Shown here one piece after another: positions 11,501 through 19,809 of a DNA stretch of 64,000 nt. The notes under the pieces were generated by a model. It was not told the DNA's origin, did no database searches, and saw nothing but the letters and a program-made list of their open reading frames with translations. Position numbers and translations under genes: made by a program. Numbering within the stretch: position 1 is the stretch's first letter; each line of letters starts with the position of its first letter. Source of the DNA: an uncultured Myxococcales bacterium. Lineage in GTDB: Bacteria; Myxococcota_A; UBA9042. The stretch covers positions 1 through 64,000 of the forward strand of contig CAIXGW010000016.1 of assembly GCA_903919145.1 (NCBI GenBank). Direction: 5' to 3'.

Positions 11501-13239
11501 CTGACCTTGCTGCACGCGGTGTTGGCGCCGGTGTCGCAGGTCACGATGGTGGCCGGATTGACCTTGCACGCCCAGTTGCTGCCGGTTTTGTCGCAAAACA
11601 GCGTGCCGTTGCACAGATCGCCGTCTTCCGAAGCGGCGCAGTCGCTGTCTTGGGTGCACTTGCAGGTGCTGGAGCCAGAGATGCACTGCCCCGCCTTGCA
11701 CGCGTCGCCGGTGGTGCAGGGGTTGCCGTCGTCGCAGGTAGACTGGTTGTTGGCGTGGGTGCAACCGACCAGGGGATTGCAGCCGTCGCTGGTGCAGGGA
11801 TTGTCATCGTCGCACTGGACGCCAGAGGCAATCGGCAGGCCCTTGCACACGCCGGTCTTGGCGCACAGGTCATTCTCTGTGCAGAAGTTGTTGTCATCGC
11901 AGGGCAGCGAGTTGGCTACGTTGGCGCAGCCGCTGGTTGGCTTGCACGAGTCCGCGGTGCAGGGGTTCTTGTCATTGCAGTTGGCCGATGTGCCGGCGCA
12001 GCTGCCGCCCGTGCACAGGTCGTCCTCGGTGCAGGCGTTGTCGTCGTCGCAGGGCGCAGTGTTGGGCTTGTAGGTGCACTTGCCGCTGGTGGCGTCGCAG
12101 CTGTCGTCGGTACAGGGATTGGCGTCGTTGCAGCTCTTCAGCTTGCCGGCAACGCAGTCCTCGCCCTTGCAGGAGTCGCCAATGGTGCAGGGGTTGTCGT
12201 CATTGCAGCCAGTGCCCTCCAGCAGCTGGTGGGCGCAGCCGGTCTTTTCGTTGCAGCTGTCAATGGTGCATGGGCTGTTGTCGTTGCAGTCCAGGGGCAC
12301 GCCGCCGCTGCAGCTGCCGCCCTGGCACTGGTCACCGGCGGTGCAGGCGCTGTTGTCGTTGCACTGGGCGGTGTTGAGCTGCCAAGAGCAACCATCGGAA
12401 GTGCACAGGTCGTCGGTGCATGGGTTGTTGTCGCCGCAGTTCAGCAGCGCGCCGGAGCATTTGCCTTGACTGCACGCGGTCTTGGGTGTGCAGGGGTTGC
12501 CATCGTCGCAGGGCACGCCAGTGGGCACGTCCGTCCATTCACAGAACAGCTGAATGCACAGCGCGGCCTTGCAGCCGTCGCTGGGGGCCGCCAAGCCCTT
12601 GCAGTCGTCGTCGATGGTGCAGGGCAGCTTGACTTCGCCGCTGTCGCCATCGGCGTCACCACTGGCGTTGCCATCGCCGTCACCACCAGCGTTGCCATCG
12701 CCTTCTGCGTCGCCACTGCCGTCAGACGAACCGCCGCCCAGGTCGGAGTCATCGCCGCTGCCATCTGTGGAGTCGCCAGCGCCGGTAGCGTCGTCAGGGC
12801 CAGCAATGCCGTCGCCCGCAGTTGCGTCGTCAACGCCGTCGTTGTCAGCGCCGTCGTTGTCAGCGGTGTCGTCGGTCGAGGTGGCGTCCTGCGCGCCGTC
12901 CACCGAGCCATCGGCATCGTCCCAGCCGGCACTGTCCCAGCCGAGGTCCAGGCCGTCGCAGTCGCCATTGGGGCATCCGCTGTCAAAGCTGAGGTCCAGG
13001 CCGCCAGCGTCGGCGTCGCCACTGGCATCGGGCCACTGGGCGTCATACGCCACCGAGCCCAAGTCGGCCCCGTCGCCGTTGTTCAGGTCAAAGTCGCCGC
13101 CGGTAACAGCGTCGGCCTCTGATCCACCCAAGACAACAGAGTCTTCCGAGCAGGCTGCTGCCAGCAGGGTCAGCAGGCAAGCTCGCCCTATCCATGCCAA
13201 CGCCCGTCGGCTCTCAGCGCCCCAACTCCTGCTTCCCAT
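2587..13239 (-). CDS. Giant Cys-rich Dictyostelium-type repeat lipoprotein (3550 aa)
   Basis: A lipoprotein signal with Cys30 (TLLAAACSED) is followed by an acidic, Gly/Asp/Ser-rich linker to about residue 205, which probably extends the rest away from the membrane. From there to about residue 3380 the protein is a continuous string of Cys-rich units of the Dictyostelium (CTDC) repeat type, alternating CDDGNPCTxDxCD and CxDGNxCTxGDxCxxGxC. Nine copies of a different module ([20 protein letters not shown]) divide the string into super-repeats. One Myxococcus-type CDDGN...GDGC repeat follows, then a C-terminal domain of about 125 residues starting CADGTREGL that I cannot name. The abundant Cys and Asp suggest a rigid, disulfide-bonded, possibly Ca-binding surface rod; adhesion or matrix contact is an inference. 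GGGGGAA precedes the ATG. Two smaller relatives lie at 14648-19534 and 30073-33006. Confidence 0.93.
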   Translation of the reverse strand: MGSRSWGAESRRALAWIGRACLLTLLAAACSEDSVVLGGSEADAVTGGDFDLNNGDGADLGSVAYDAQWPDASGDADAGGLDLSFDSGCPNGDCDGLDLGWDSAGWDDADGSVDGAQDATSTDDTADNDGADNDGVDDATAGDGIAGPDDATGAGDSTDGSGDDSDLGGGSSDGSGDAEGDGNAGGDGDGNASGDADGDSGEVKLPCTIDDDCKGLAAPSDGCKAALCIQLFCEWTDVPTGVPCDDGNPCTPKTACSQGKCSGALLNCGDNNPCTDDLCTSDGCSWQLNTAQCNDNSACTAGDQCQGGSCSGGVPLDCNDNSPCTIDSCNEKTGCAHQLLEGTGCNDDNPCTIGDSCKGEDCVAGKLKSCNDANPCTDDSCDATSGKCTYKPNTAPCDDDNACTEDDLCTGGSCAGTSANCNDKNPCTADSCKPTSGCANVANSLPCDDNNFCTENDLCAKTGVCKGLPIASGVQCDDDNPCTSDGCNPLVGCTHANNQSTCDDGNPCTTGDACKAGQCISGSSTCKCTQDSDCAASEDGDLCNGTLFCDKTGSNWACKVNPATIVTCDTGANTACSKVSCDDASGKCNFVSEANGKTCDADGTVCTSGDTCKGGVCSAGPALSCDDNNTCTNDLCDAKEGCKSSATSVPCSDGNACTQGDLCKGGACVSGPIVQCDDGNACSTDACDQKTGKCIYAYSTAPCDDSNACTQADTCSGGLCIGKGLVCNDKNPCTTDSCNPKDGCINTANTSPCDDGNPCSQGDLCSGGSCKGLPADAAALCDDANPCTKEGCDATSGCTYSVLSDVCDDGNLCTTGDLCKNGACVSGTNTCSCAQDSDCTGQEDGNPCNGTLFCDKSAAPFKCQVNPKTVVACDESGDTTCLHNQCNTTTGKCQYINVNDAKPCDADGSICTTSDLCKDGACLPGAPLACNDGNPCTDDSCDGKNGCVFKVNTAPCSDGSTCTVGDLCKSGACVAGPPTVCDDGSPCTSDACNPKTGGCSFAPNSNPCDDGNACSQSDVCSNGTCSGKPVACDDGNPCSSDSCDPKLGCLNKANSNPCDDGNKCTTGDVCSSGACAGTSVDPKVLCTDNNSCTSDACDPKVGCVYANNTDKCDDGNTCTTGDTCSTGKCQSGTNTCGCALDSDCAGQEDGNLCNGTLFCDKSAVPYKCVVNPKTTVSCDASADSTCAKNLCASGTGKCSYVAQNEGKGCDADGSVCTSGDTCSGGTCKAGSSQNCNDGNPCTDDSCDPKAGCAYKNNSVPCSDGSACTIGDVCQSAACVSGASKNCDDGNPCTSDACDKVSGGCSYANNSLACDDGNACSQSDACSGGTCSGATLNCNDGNPCTNDSCSATSGCVNTANTIACSDGNACTSGDTCAGGSCKGAVVSPAQLCDDGNPCTTEGCDPKTGCTKTNNSASCSDGNPCTTGDTCAGGSCTSGTNTCGCSQDSECAAQEDGNLCNGTLFCDKSAVPYKCQVNPKTVVSCDGSGDTACSKNQCDAKLGSCGYLAINDGKPCDADASVCTSGDVCAGGNCKPGSQQVCNDSNPCTDDSCDPKTGCIFKQNTVPCTDGNACTVGDACSSGTCKAGQALVCNDSNACTTDSCNSSTGQCNFAANANPCDDGNACSVQDACKAGVCSGGAVNCDDSNTCTSDACDPKIGCSNTANTNPCDDGNKCTTSDTCGAGKCAGTAVDPKVLCTDSNACTTDLCDPKAGCISANNTDKCDDGNGCTTGDTCAAGKCQSGTNTCGCSQDSDCAGQEDGNLCNGTLFCNKAALPYKCEVNPKTLVSCDSAGDSVCASNQCDTASGKCGFVGRNDGATCDADGSACTAGDSCKSGVCAAGASLGCNDNNPCTDDACDPKSGCLSKPNTVSCSDGNACTVGDVCQNSGCKPGSATVCNDNNSCTSDSCNTATGACAFAANTLSCDDGNACSQNDACSGGSCKGSAVGCNDSNVCTNDSCDPAKGCVNAANTVSCDDGNACTSGDTCSTGSCSGSAINPGLLCDDGNPCTTEGCDPKVGCTKTNNTASCSDGNPCTTGDACKSGSCGSGTNTCACTQDSDCAGQEDGNLCNGTLFCDKSALPYKCVVNPKTVVSCDASSDTACSKNSCDTSAGKCGYVSQNENGGCDADGSVCSANDTCKSGVCTAGAAVNCNDSNPCTSDSCDAKAGCASIPNTLPCSDGNSCTVGDVCANSACKPGAATVCNDNNSCTSDACNTNTGACTYTANTLPCDDGNACSQNDGCSGGSCKGNAVSCDDSNVCTNDSCNPSSGCVNSANSVACNDGNACTVNDVCASKSCAGTSVSPSTLCDDGNPCTTEGCVPSSGCSHANNTASCNDGNPCTTGDACKSGSCGSGTNTCACAQDSDCAGQEDGNLCNGTLFCDKSALPYQCIVNPKTVVSCDASVNTTCATNVCATSTGKCGLVSASNGTVCDADGSVCTVGDKCAGGTCAAGAVLSCNDSNPCTDDSCDAKAGCKFVANTAPCSDGNACTVGDACASSACKPGGNSVCNDSNPCTSDSCNTTSGSCVFQANTLGCDDANACSQNDKCSNGFCTGGSVTCDDGNACTTDSCDPKVGCVYTNNTLPCDDGNKCTAGDTCSTGACKGTGVDVASFCDDNNVCTTDGCSAMAGCTHVNNTASCDDGNGCTSGDVCGSGACKSGTNTCGCTQNSDCAGQEDGNPCNGTLYCDKATLPYKCVVNPSTVVSCSTTGDNTCAKNVCDTKTGVCDYVAQNDNSPCNADNSVCSVGDKCSAGVCLPGSSAVCNDSNPCTDDSCDPASGCKYTANTAPCTDGNSCTIGDVCKTGACTAGAAKDCNDSNGCTADSCNTTTGNCANTANTALCDDGNACTSGDKCASGSCTGSAIGCDDSNLCTNDSCDSKSGCAYTANTLPCSDGNACTTGDKCASNSCAGTPVVPTVYCDDGNSCTTDACDSKLGCKSTNNSASCSDGNACTNGDTCSSGSCLGSSLTCNDGNACTTDSCNPGTGCVYQNNTLQCSDGDACTTGDQCTAGVCKGSAVSSGFCDDGNPCTTDACDKTAGCTHANNSASCDDGNPCTQSDACAAGSCKAGTNTCACSQNSDCAGQEDGNACNGTLFCDKATLPYQCKVNPATVVTCSTSGDSFCRKNTCAAATGLCSYVAQNAGAPCDADGSVCTSGDKCIGTACQAGTAVVCDDGNACTDDSCNATTGCKYVANSSNCTDGNACTQGDKCASGACVSGTAKTCADGNLCTADSCNTLTGDCVFNGGAMNGSSCDADSSLCTAGDSCQSGVCKAGPSVACDDSQLCTSDSCNPVKGCQHSANNAPCNDGNSCTGPDVCSGGVCAPPVLSCDDNNPCTIDACNTQTGCSHTSVLDKTSCGPTSVCFSGVCTAGKCGDTVLMTLLGEQCDDGNTTGGDGCSSLCKEEDTACADGTREGLMDKVRYPKIASCNGPWVGSIGSTSGNNAPNKLCGLKFHVCNSSAADQVLLKSVTQPDAFQPGCWAINAANDMGTCKACTNTQDTNDMAGLGKDCKGKITNYGTSCISNNYRIDAADQTCVRNSTNTQPWILGVICCAN
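3959..11596 (-). repeat. 915-bp (305-aa) super-repeat array inside the giant gene
   Basis: The anchor TTGTCGCA, which encodes part of the NGTLFCDK module, recurs at 3959, 5183, 6098, 7013, 7928, 8843, 9758, 10673 and 11588 (minor variants at 7928 and 11588). Seven successive intervals are exactly 915 bp. The remaining one is 1224 bp, that is 915 plus 309. Each 305-residue unit holds one EDGN module and about four Dictyostelium-type repeat pairs. Some neighbouring units are nearly identical locally (6098-6226 versus 7013-7141 differ at two positions), while others have diverged a good deal. Confidence 0.92.
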
Positions 13240-13390
13240 GGTTCCCCCGCCCTAGCGATCAGCCCACTCAAGCATACCCAAGCCTCTCAGCAGATCCAGC
13301 AAGTCCGCAAAGATCGACAAGTATTCTGAAATGGTTGTGGATTATCTGTCTATCGCTGAGCGGGGCGCGATCGGCAAGGGGGGGCAGCGC

Positions 13391-14575
13391 TCAGCGCAAC
13401 ACCGGCACGCGGCGAAGGTCGGCGGCAATGTTCTTCTGGTGGGCTTCAAGCGTGCCGCCGCCAATTTCCAGCAACTTGGCGTCGCGCCACAGCCGCTCGA
13501 CATGGTACTCGCCCACGTAGCCGTAGCCACCCAGCACTTGGATGGCGCGGTCCGCCACGTTCTTGCCCATGGTCGTGCAATACAATTTTACACCGTCTGA
13601 GTCCATGCGGTTGCCGTGGGCCGCGGGGTCCATCGCCGCAGCGGTGGCATACACATAGGCGCGCCCGGCCATCCACTCGGCGTAGGAGTCGGCGATGTAC
13701 CGCTGGATCTGGCCAAAGTTGCGAATCGACGTGCCGAAGGCCTGGCGCTGGCTGGCATAGTCATTCATGATTTCAATGCACTTGCGGGCCAGCCCCAGGG
13801 ACATCGCCGCCAAGGTCAGGCGCTCGATCTCCAAGTTGCGCATCATGTGCAGGGTCGACTCACCCTCGGCGCCGATCAGCGCATCGGCCGGCACTCGGCA
13901 GTCCTCAAACACCAACTCGGCGGTGGCTGAGGCGCGCATGCCCAGCTTGTCTTTGATGCGCTGGCCCAGGCGGAAGCCAGGAGCACCTTTTTCGACCAGA
14001 AAGCTAGAGATCGCCTTGCCGCGCGCCTCGCCAGTGCGTGCGTAGATCAAGAAGCAGTCGCCCAGCTCGCTGTCATCGACGCAGCCGTTGGTGATCCACA
14101 TCTTGTTGCCGTTGATTACCCAGTGGTCGCCGTCGCGGACAGCCGTGGTGCGCATGGCCAAGGCGTCGGTGCCGACGGCCGGCTCGCTCATGCCCATGCC
14201 GGCCACCCACTGGCCAGAGATGACTTTGGGCAGCACGCGCTTGTTCTGCGCTTCGCTGGCATTTTGAAAGAAGTTGTTGACAAACAGCATGCTGTGCGCC
14301 AGGTAGGCGAGGGTAAAGCCCGGGTCGGCGGCGCTCAGCTCTTCGTGGACGATGACCGCCGCCGTGGCATCCATGCCGGCGCCGCCCCACTCCTCGCCCA
14401 CGGTGATACCCAGCAACCCCAGGTCGCCGGCCTTCTTGAACAGCGGGCGGTTGAACTTCTCCAGCCGGTCATACTCGCGCGCTTGGGCCCACACATCGCG
14501 CTCGGCAAAGGTGCGCACCATCTCGCGCAGGGCTTTGTGCTCTTCGCTGGGGTTGTAGAGGTCAAGATTGGCCAT
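13391..14575 (-). CDS. Acyl-CoA dehydrogenase, isovaleryl-CoA dehydrogenase type
   Basis: The 394-residue FAD enzyme would oxidise an acyl-CoA to the 2,3-enoyl-CoA and pass electrons to ETF. Family signatures are present: MSEPAVGTDA (129-138) and WITNG (160-164) around the flavin, RQAFGTSIRNF (277-287) and GGYGYVGEYHVERLWRDAK (349-367). The MCAD-type catalytic Glu position near the C terminus is Gly here (EIGGGT), while Glu251 in LEIERLTLA matches the alternative base used in isovaleryl-CoA dehydrogenase, so a branched short-chain substrate is likely. I start at 14575 (MANLDLYN) because GAGG precedes it at a suitable distance; the longer frame only adds an unlike 21-residue stretch. Its neighbours are surface proteins and give no pathway context. 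Confidence 0.93.
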   Translation of the reverse strand: MANLDLYNPSEEHKALREMVRTFAERDVWAQAREYDRLEKFNRPLFKKAGDLGLLGITVGEEWGGAGMDATAAVIVHEELSAADPGFTLAYLAHSMLFVNNFFQNASEAQNKRVLPKVISGQWVAGMGMSEPAVGTDALAMRTTAVRDGDHWVINGNKMWITNGCVDDSELGDCFLIYARTGEARGKAISSFLVEKGAPGFRLGQRIKDKLGMRASATAELVFEDCRVPADALIGAEGESTLHMMRNLEIERLTLAAMSLGLARKCIEIMNDYASQRQAFGTSIRNFGQIQRYIADSYAEWMAGRAYVYATAAAMDPAAHGNRMDSDGVKLYCTTMGKNVADRAIQVLGGYGYVGEYHVERLWRDAKLLEIGGGTLEAHQKNIAADLRRVPVLR

Positions 14576-14647
14576 GAAATACCTCAGGATTCTTGGGTGA
14601 AGGGCAACAGGCGGGCCTTGCCGGCAGCGGCTGCCCATTCGGTGGCA

Positions 14648-17600
14648 TCAGGGGCACTGGGGCCCATCGGCCGCAAACTGCACCTTTCCGTCGGTGTAGC
14701 CGATCTTGTACACCTGGGTGCTGTCGAAGGTCGCGCCGGCGCTGCCCGCGGCAAAATCGAAGCGCCACAACGTATCGGTGTCGACGGCCAGCACGGTCGC
14801 CGGAAAAAACGGTTGACCGTAGCGGGTCTTCTTGGAAAGGCGCAGGGAGCCGATGGCCTCGCCCACGGCGCTGCCGCCCATGCCGTCGCTGCCCAGCAGC
14901 ATCGGGCAGGTGCTCGACCAGGCCGTTGGCACGTTGGTAAAGCTGCGGGCCAGCGCGCCGTCAACCCACAGCGAGCCGCGGCCGCCGCCTTCGTACTGCA
15001 AGGCAAAGTGCTGCCACACCCCGGTTTTCCAAACCTTTGTCGACTTGGAGGCGATCTGGTTGACGCCGCCCAGGCGCGAAGCGTCGGTGCCATCGGAGTT
15101 GGTGGCCAGGATCCACTCCTGCTTGGTTGGCTGCGGGCACCCGGCCGCACCGCTCATGGCGCCAGCGAGCCAGCCGATGCCGCTCTTGGGGTACGCTGCC
15201 ACCTTGACCCAACCCTCCAGCGTCCAATTGGCTGGATAGGTCATGATGCTGTTCTTGCTGCTGATCTTGGCGGCAACGGCGTCGCTTTCGGCCACCACTG
15301 CGGCCGTGCACTCGTCCTTGTCATTCAGGGTGCACGACCCGCTGCACAGCTTGCCCGGCGGCGGGCCGTTGGCGCTGCCGTTGTCACAGCTCTCCCAAGA
15401 GGCGGCCTGGCTGTCTCCGCAGACTGCCTGGCTGGTTTGGCCGTAGCAACCCTCGGCGACCCAGCTGCTGCTGGCGGGGCTGGCGGTGAGCTGCACGGCT
15501 GCGCCGCTGTCGTCGGCAAAGGTGCTGGCGCCGCTTCCCTCTGAAAAGTGCCACAGTCCGCGAGTTTGCCGGTCCGGCAGCGGGGTGCGGCGCGGCGTGA
15601 AGTTGTCGTGGTAGCGCATGCCGGCGCTGATGCGCACTTCATCGATCTGGCCGACCCAGATGTTGGCCGGAGCAGCGCCGCCGCCCATCTGCAGACAGCT
15701 CTTGCTGCCGCTGCCAACGAAAACCACTTCTTTGTCCACAGTGGCGTCAATGGTGGGCTGCTGAGCGGCGTTGTGCTGGGCCGAGGCGGCAAGCTTGCCG
15801 TCTACGTACAACCGCGCCTGCCCGCCCAGGCTCCAGTCGACGACGGCAGCGACGTGGTACCACTTTGGATAGTCCGCCGGGGCCGGCGCCACCAGCAGCG
15901 GCATGGGGTAGCGCGCCACCGCAAACGTGCCCTGGTAGACCATCAGAGAGAAGTAGCCGCAGGTCGATGCCACAATCTCCGTGGCCGGGCCAGGGGTTCC
16001 GTTCAGCCGCACCCACGCCTCTACCGTCACCTGGCAGGTCGGGCAGATGGCATCGGGGGCCCACTGGCCAATCGGCGGACTCTGCCCGGCGAGCTGGCCA
16101 GCCACGTGAAAGGCCTTCTCGCTCTTGCAGCTATCGCAGATCGCGCACGCAGCCGTCGACTGATCGCAGGCCTCAAAGGCCGGTGCGACCACACCATCTC
16201 CGCACACGCCGGCCTTGGGATCGGCGCCGTAGCAGGAGTCCTTGGCGGTGGCCGCGGCGCCGCCCTTCTTGAGGAGGTTGCCGTTCAGGCTGCGATCGGT
16301 GGCCACCGTCCCCGCCGGCAGATCTTTGGCCGCGTCGTCAAACAGCCACAGGGCCCGCGTCTCTGGCTCCACCGCTGGAAAGCGCACCGGCACAAATGCC
16401 GCGCCGTACAGGGGAGCTGCCGTCAGCCGCACGGCGTCGATGGCGCCGGTGAACAGACTGGCCTCAAAGTCGGCGTAGCGGCGGCCGACCTGCACCGCGA
16501 CACTGCTCGCATCGGCACGGAACTTTTGCAGATTGGCCGCCAAGCCCGGCTGGCCGACCAGCGCCTGAGGCTGACCATTGACGTACAGCCGCAGCCGCCC
16601 GCCGGTAATGACCGCTGCTACGTGGCTCCACTTCTTGACCGCAACCCCGCCGGTCGTAGTCAGGGTCTCGCTGCCTTCGGGGCCGTTGTGGTGGAAGAAC
16701 AGCGCGCCGGTGGTGGCCATGAGCCCCAGCGTCCACGCCGACGCTGCCGGCGGCCCTACTTTGGCCTTAGAGAGAATCCCCACGTCCTGCAGCAGGTTGT
16801 CTGGCATGATCCAGGCTTCCAGGGTCATTTCCTTGTCCAGACCCAGCTGACCGGTCAGGGCGCCGCCCGCGACAGGGGTCGCCGCCGCCTCAGCCCAGCT
16901 CTTGCCGTCCAGGGTCAGCACGCCGCGGGGTTGGCAGGCTTCGCAGCCATCGCATGCCCCAGCGTTGCCGTCGTCGCAGAGCTCGCCGGTCTTGGCATCG
17001 ACATAGCCGTCGCCGCACGCCGCTTTCTTGCAAACGCCGGTCACACACCAGTTGCCTGTGCCGCAGGGGGTCGCGTCCGCCACCGCCTTGTACAAGCAGC
17101 CACTGGCCGAGCACGAGTCGGTGGTGCAGCTGTTGCCGTCGTCGCAATTGAGCTTGATGCCAGCGCATTTGCCGGCCACGCAGATGTCTTTGTTGGTGCA
17201 GATCTCTGCGTCGTCGCACGGGCTGCCGTCGGCGACGTTGACCGGGGCATTGCAGCCGCTGGCTGGTTGGCAACCATCTGTGGTGCAAGCGTTCTTGTCG
17301 TCGCAGTCGACTGCGGGCCCGGCGCTGCACTTGTCGGCCTTGCACAGGTCGTTCTGGGTGCACTTGTCGCCGTCGTCGCAGCCGGCGCCGTCCAAAGCCG
17401 CATGCTTGCACTGGCCGGTGACCCCGTCACAACTATCGTTGGTGCAGCTGTTTTTGTCATTGCAGTCCTTGCTGGGCCCAACGCTGCAGCTGCCGTTTTT
17501 GCAGGTGTCTACGGGGGTGCATAGGTTGCCGTCGGCTTCGCAGCTGGCCACATTGTTGGTCTTGACGCAGCCGGTCTTGGGGTTGCAGCTGTCGTCGGTG

Positions 17601-19534
17601 CAGGGGTTGCCGTCTCCGCACTGCAACGCCGTGCCCGCCAAGCACTTGCCGGCGCTGCAGCTGTCTCCCAAGGTGCAGGCGCTGCCGTCGGCGTCGCAGC
17701 TGGTGCCCTCTAGAGGGGCGGCGTCGTGTTTGCACAGGCCGGTGGCGCTGACGCACGAATCAAAAGTGCAGGCAGAGCCGTCGTCACAGGCGGTTTTGGC
17801 GCCGGGGATGCAGGCGCCGTTCTTGCAGGCATCGCCTTTGGTGCACTGGTTGCCGTCTTCGCAGGGGGCGATGTTGGCGGGGTTGTTGCAGCCGGTCTTG
17901 GGGTCGCAGGCGTCGTCGGTACAGGGGTTGTCATCGCTGCAGGAGACCGCCGCACCAGCGCTGCAGACGCCGGCCTTGCACGCATCGTTCTTGGTGCAGA
18001 CTGAGTCGTCAGAATTGCAGAGCTTTCCTTCTACGGCGGGCTCAGCCTTGCACTGGCCGGTGGCGGCCGCGCAGCTGGTCTGCAGACACACCGAATCTTT
18101 TGAAGTGTCGCAGCTAACTACGGTTTTGGGGTCGATGCTGCAGACGTAGGGCGCCTTGGTCTTGTCGCAGTACAGCGTGCCGTTGCACAGGTTGCCGTCT
18201 TCCTTGGTGGCGCAGTCGCTGGTCTGCTGGCAGCCGCAGACGTTCTGCCCAGGTATGCACTGACCCGCGCTGCACTGGTCGCCATTGGTGCACGGGTTGC
18301 CGTCTTCGCAGATGCCGGCCAGGGCGGGGTGGATGCAGCCGCTGCCCGGGTCGCAAGCGTCGGCGGTGCAGGGATTGGTGTCGGCGCACACAGAGCTCAC
18401 GTCTACGGCAAGGCCAAGGCAAGCTCCCTTGCCGTCGCACAGGTCATTGGCGGTACAGGCGTTGTTGTCAGAGCATGGTTTGGTGTTGCCGGCGTTGACA
18501 CAGCCCTTGGCGGGATCGCAGCTGTCGTCGGTGCAGGGATTGTTGTCGTCGCAGCTGGTGGGGCCGCCTTTGCACTGGTCGCCCGAGCACTTGTCGGGCC
18601 CGGTGCATGCGTTGCCGTCAGAACAAGGCGTGCCGTCTAGCACAGTGATCTTGCACTTGCCGGTGGCGGGCTCGCAGCTGTCCTGGGTGCAGGGGTTGTC
18701 GTCATTGCACAGGCCGTCGTCGGTCTTGCCGTTGCAGTCGTTGTCGATGCCGTCGCAGACTTCGGCCTTGGGCTTAAGGCCTTTGCAGACGCTCAAGCCG
18801 TCGCCCTCGCAGACGCGGTAGCCGGGGCAGCTGCCCAGCTCGTTGGGGGCTTTGCACGCGGTAGACAGCTTGAGGGCCGACGCCCGGGCGTCGCAGGGGC
18901 ACTGCACCACGCCCTTGCTGTCGGGCGCCAGGACGCACTGGCGGGTCGGCTTTCCTTCAATGGTGGTGGCGTCTTGGCACAAGTAGCCAGTGGGGCAATC
19001 GGTCGCGACCTGGCACGAAGACCCGCAGAAGGAGCCCGAAGCGGCGCCATAGTCGACGCAGCTGGCGCCGGTGCTGCCCAAGGCCTGGGCGCACTGAGCG
19101 CTGTCTTCGCATGGCTCGCACAAAAAGCCGTGGCGCGGCACGCAGATATTGAGGATGTCGCCGCTCTTGCTGTTGACCTTGGCGCACTGCCACTGGTCCT
19201 TGCAGCCGCTGGTCTGGCACAGAGCGCCGCAGACCTTGCCTTGGGGCGAGTCCAGGCACAATCCGGTGTCGCACTCGGTATCGGTCGTGCACGCGCAATA
19301 GGCGCCGCCGGGGCAGACCAACGCCTGGTTGTCCGCAGAGGTCAGGTCCAGCTGCGAGGTGTCGCTGTCCGTGCCGTCCGGCGGATCGGTCGCGTCGCTG
19401 TCCGCTTCGGCCTGAGCGGCGGCATCGGCGGGTCCGGCGGTCTCTGAACAGCCTGCCAGCAACAGCCAAGCCGCGCAGGCAGCGAGACTGACCGCGCGCA
19501 ACAGCAGATATAGACGGTGGCGTTTCGCCTGCAC
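14648..19534 (-). CDS. Cys-rich repeat lipoprotein with three C-terminal LamG-like domains (1628 aa)
   Basis: GTG start with GGGGA upstream. A clear lipobox (LLAGC, Cys29) and an acidic linker come first. Residues about 65-265 are a Cys-rich region homologous to the start of the 977-aa lipoprotein at 30073. A MopE-like metal-binding motif [15 protein letters not shown] lies near 260. Dictyostelium-type repeats fill about 275-860 and include a single copy of the EDGN module (about 433-515) that is used nine times in the giant protein. The last 750 residues contain three laminin-G/concanavalin-like domains (beginning near 870, 1140 and 1410), each with features such as [17 protein letters not shown] and LRLYVNGQ. 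These folds usually bind glycans or proteins. A surface-anchored adhesin or prey/matrix binder is the best guess; the ligand is unknown. Confidence 0.92.
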   Translation of the reverse strand: MQAKRHRLYLLLRAVSLAACAAWLLLAGCSETAGPADAAAQAEADSDATDPPDGTDSDTSQLDLTSADNQALVCPGGAYCACTTDTECDTGLCLDSPQGKVCGALCQTSGCKDQWQCAKVNSKSGDILNICVPRHGFLCEPCEDSAQCAQALGSTGASCVDYGAASGSFCGSSCQVATDCPTGYLCQDATTIEGKPTRQCVLAPDSKGVVQCPCDARASALKLSTACKAPNELGSCPGYRVCEGDGLSVCKGLKPKAEVCDGIDNDCNGKTDDGLCNDDNPCTQDSCEPATGKCKITVLDGTPCSDGNACTGPDKCSGDQCKGGPTSCDDNNPCTDDSCDPAKGCVNAGNTKPCSDNNACTANDLCDGKGACLGLAVDVSSVCADTNPCTADACDPGSGCIHPALAGICEDGNPCTNGDQCSAGQCIPGQNVCGCQQTSDCATKEDGNLCNGTLYCDKTKAPYVCSIDPKTVVSCDTSKDSVCLQTSCAAATGQCKAEPAVEGKLCNSDDSVCTKNDACKAGVCSAGAAVSCSDDNPCTDDACDPKTGCNNPANIAPCEDGNQCTKGDACKNGACIPGAKTACDDGSACTFDSCVSATGLCKHDAAPLEGTSCDADGSACTLGDSCSAGKCLAGTALQCGDGNPCTDDSCNPKTGCVKTNNVASCEADGNLCTPVDTCKNGSCSVGPSKDCNDKNSCTNDSCDGVTGQCKHAALDGAGCDDGDKCTQNDLCKADKCSAGPAVDCDDKNACTTDGCQPASGCNAPVNVADGSPCDDAEICTNKDICVAGKCAGIKLNCDDGNSCTTDSCSASGCLYKAVADATPCGTGNWCVTGVCKKAACGDGYVDAKTGELCDDGNAGACDGCEACQPRGVLTLDGKSWAEAAATPVAGGALTGQLGLDKEMTLEAWIMPDNLLQDVGILSKAKVGPPAASAWTLGLMATTGALFFHHNGPEGSETLTTTGGVAVKKWSHVAAVITGGRLRLYVNGQPQALVGQPGLAANLQKFRADASSVAVQVGRRYADFEASLFTGAIDAVRLTAAPLYGAAFVPVRFPAVEPETRALWLFDDAAKDLPAGTVATDRSLNGNLLKKGGAAATAKDSCYGADPKAGVCGDGVVAPAFEACDQSTAACAICDSCKSEKAFHVAGQLAGQSPPIGQWAPDAICPTCQVTVEAWVRLNGTPGPATEIVASTCGYFSLMVYQGTFAVARYPMPLLVAPAPADYPKWYHVAAVVDWSLGGQARLYVDGKLAASAQHNAAQQPTIDATVDKEVVFVGSGSKSCLQMGGGAAPANIWVGQIDEVRISAGMRYHDNFTPRRTPLPDRQTRGLWHFSEGSGASTFADDSGAAVQLTASPASSSWVAEGCYGQTSQAVCGDSQAASWESCDNGSANGPPPGKLCSGSCTLNDKDECTAAVVAESDAVAAKISSKNSIMTYPANWTLEGWVKVAAYPKSGIGWLAGAMSGAAGCPQPTKQEWILATNSDGTDASRLGGVNQIASKSTKVWKTGVWQHFALQYEGGGRGSLWVDGALARSFTNVPTAWSSTCPMLLGSDGMGGSAVGEAIGSLRLSKKTRYGQPFFPATVLAVDTDTLWRFDFAAGSAGATFDSTQVYKIGYTDGKVQFAADGPQCP

Positions 19535-19809
19535 TCGTTTTTCCCCGGGCCGCGGCCCTGCGCCCAGCGCGCCCCTTGAGCCTCAGTTTTCGGCCGCCGG
19601 TTGTCAAGCGCCGGCCAGCGATCGCCGGGCCAGCCACCTGCGATCCAAAGCCAAAAACGCGGGTCCAGTGTACACCCGTATCTATTTGCAGGCTTTCTGT
19701 GTCGCTGTCAGGTCTTGTCGGTATATTCGCCGCCGTTGCGCGTCGGAGGGCGAGACCAGTCCCTCAGCCGGGAGCCAGCCCATCCGCGGCAGGGCCTCTG
19801 TTCGGTTGG
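19535..19809. other. Intergenic region upstream of the 1628-aa lipoprotein gene
   Basis: About 275 bases separate the 3' end of the PP2C gene from the GTG start of the repeat-protein gene, both on the minus strand. The space should carry the repeat-protein promoter. I see no convincing -35/-10 pair, hairpin or repeat in it. Confidence 0.4.

Noticed and set aside
3959..11596. Regular short repeats that at first glance resemble a CRISPR array
   Set aside because: The units are coding, vary in sequence, are far longer than CRISPR repeats and lie in one continuous reading frame. There are no cas genes.
15548..17524. 658-codon plus-strand open frame opposite the LamG-like lipoprotein
   Set aside because: Shadow of a coding frame with clear domains; no ribosome binding site or recognisable protein.
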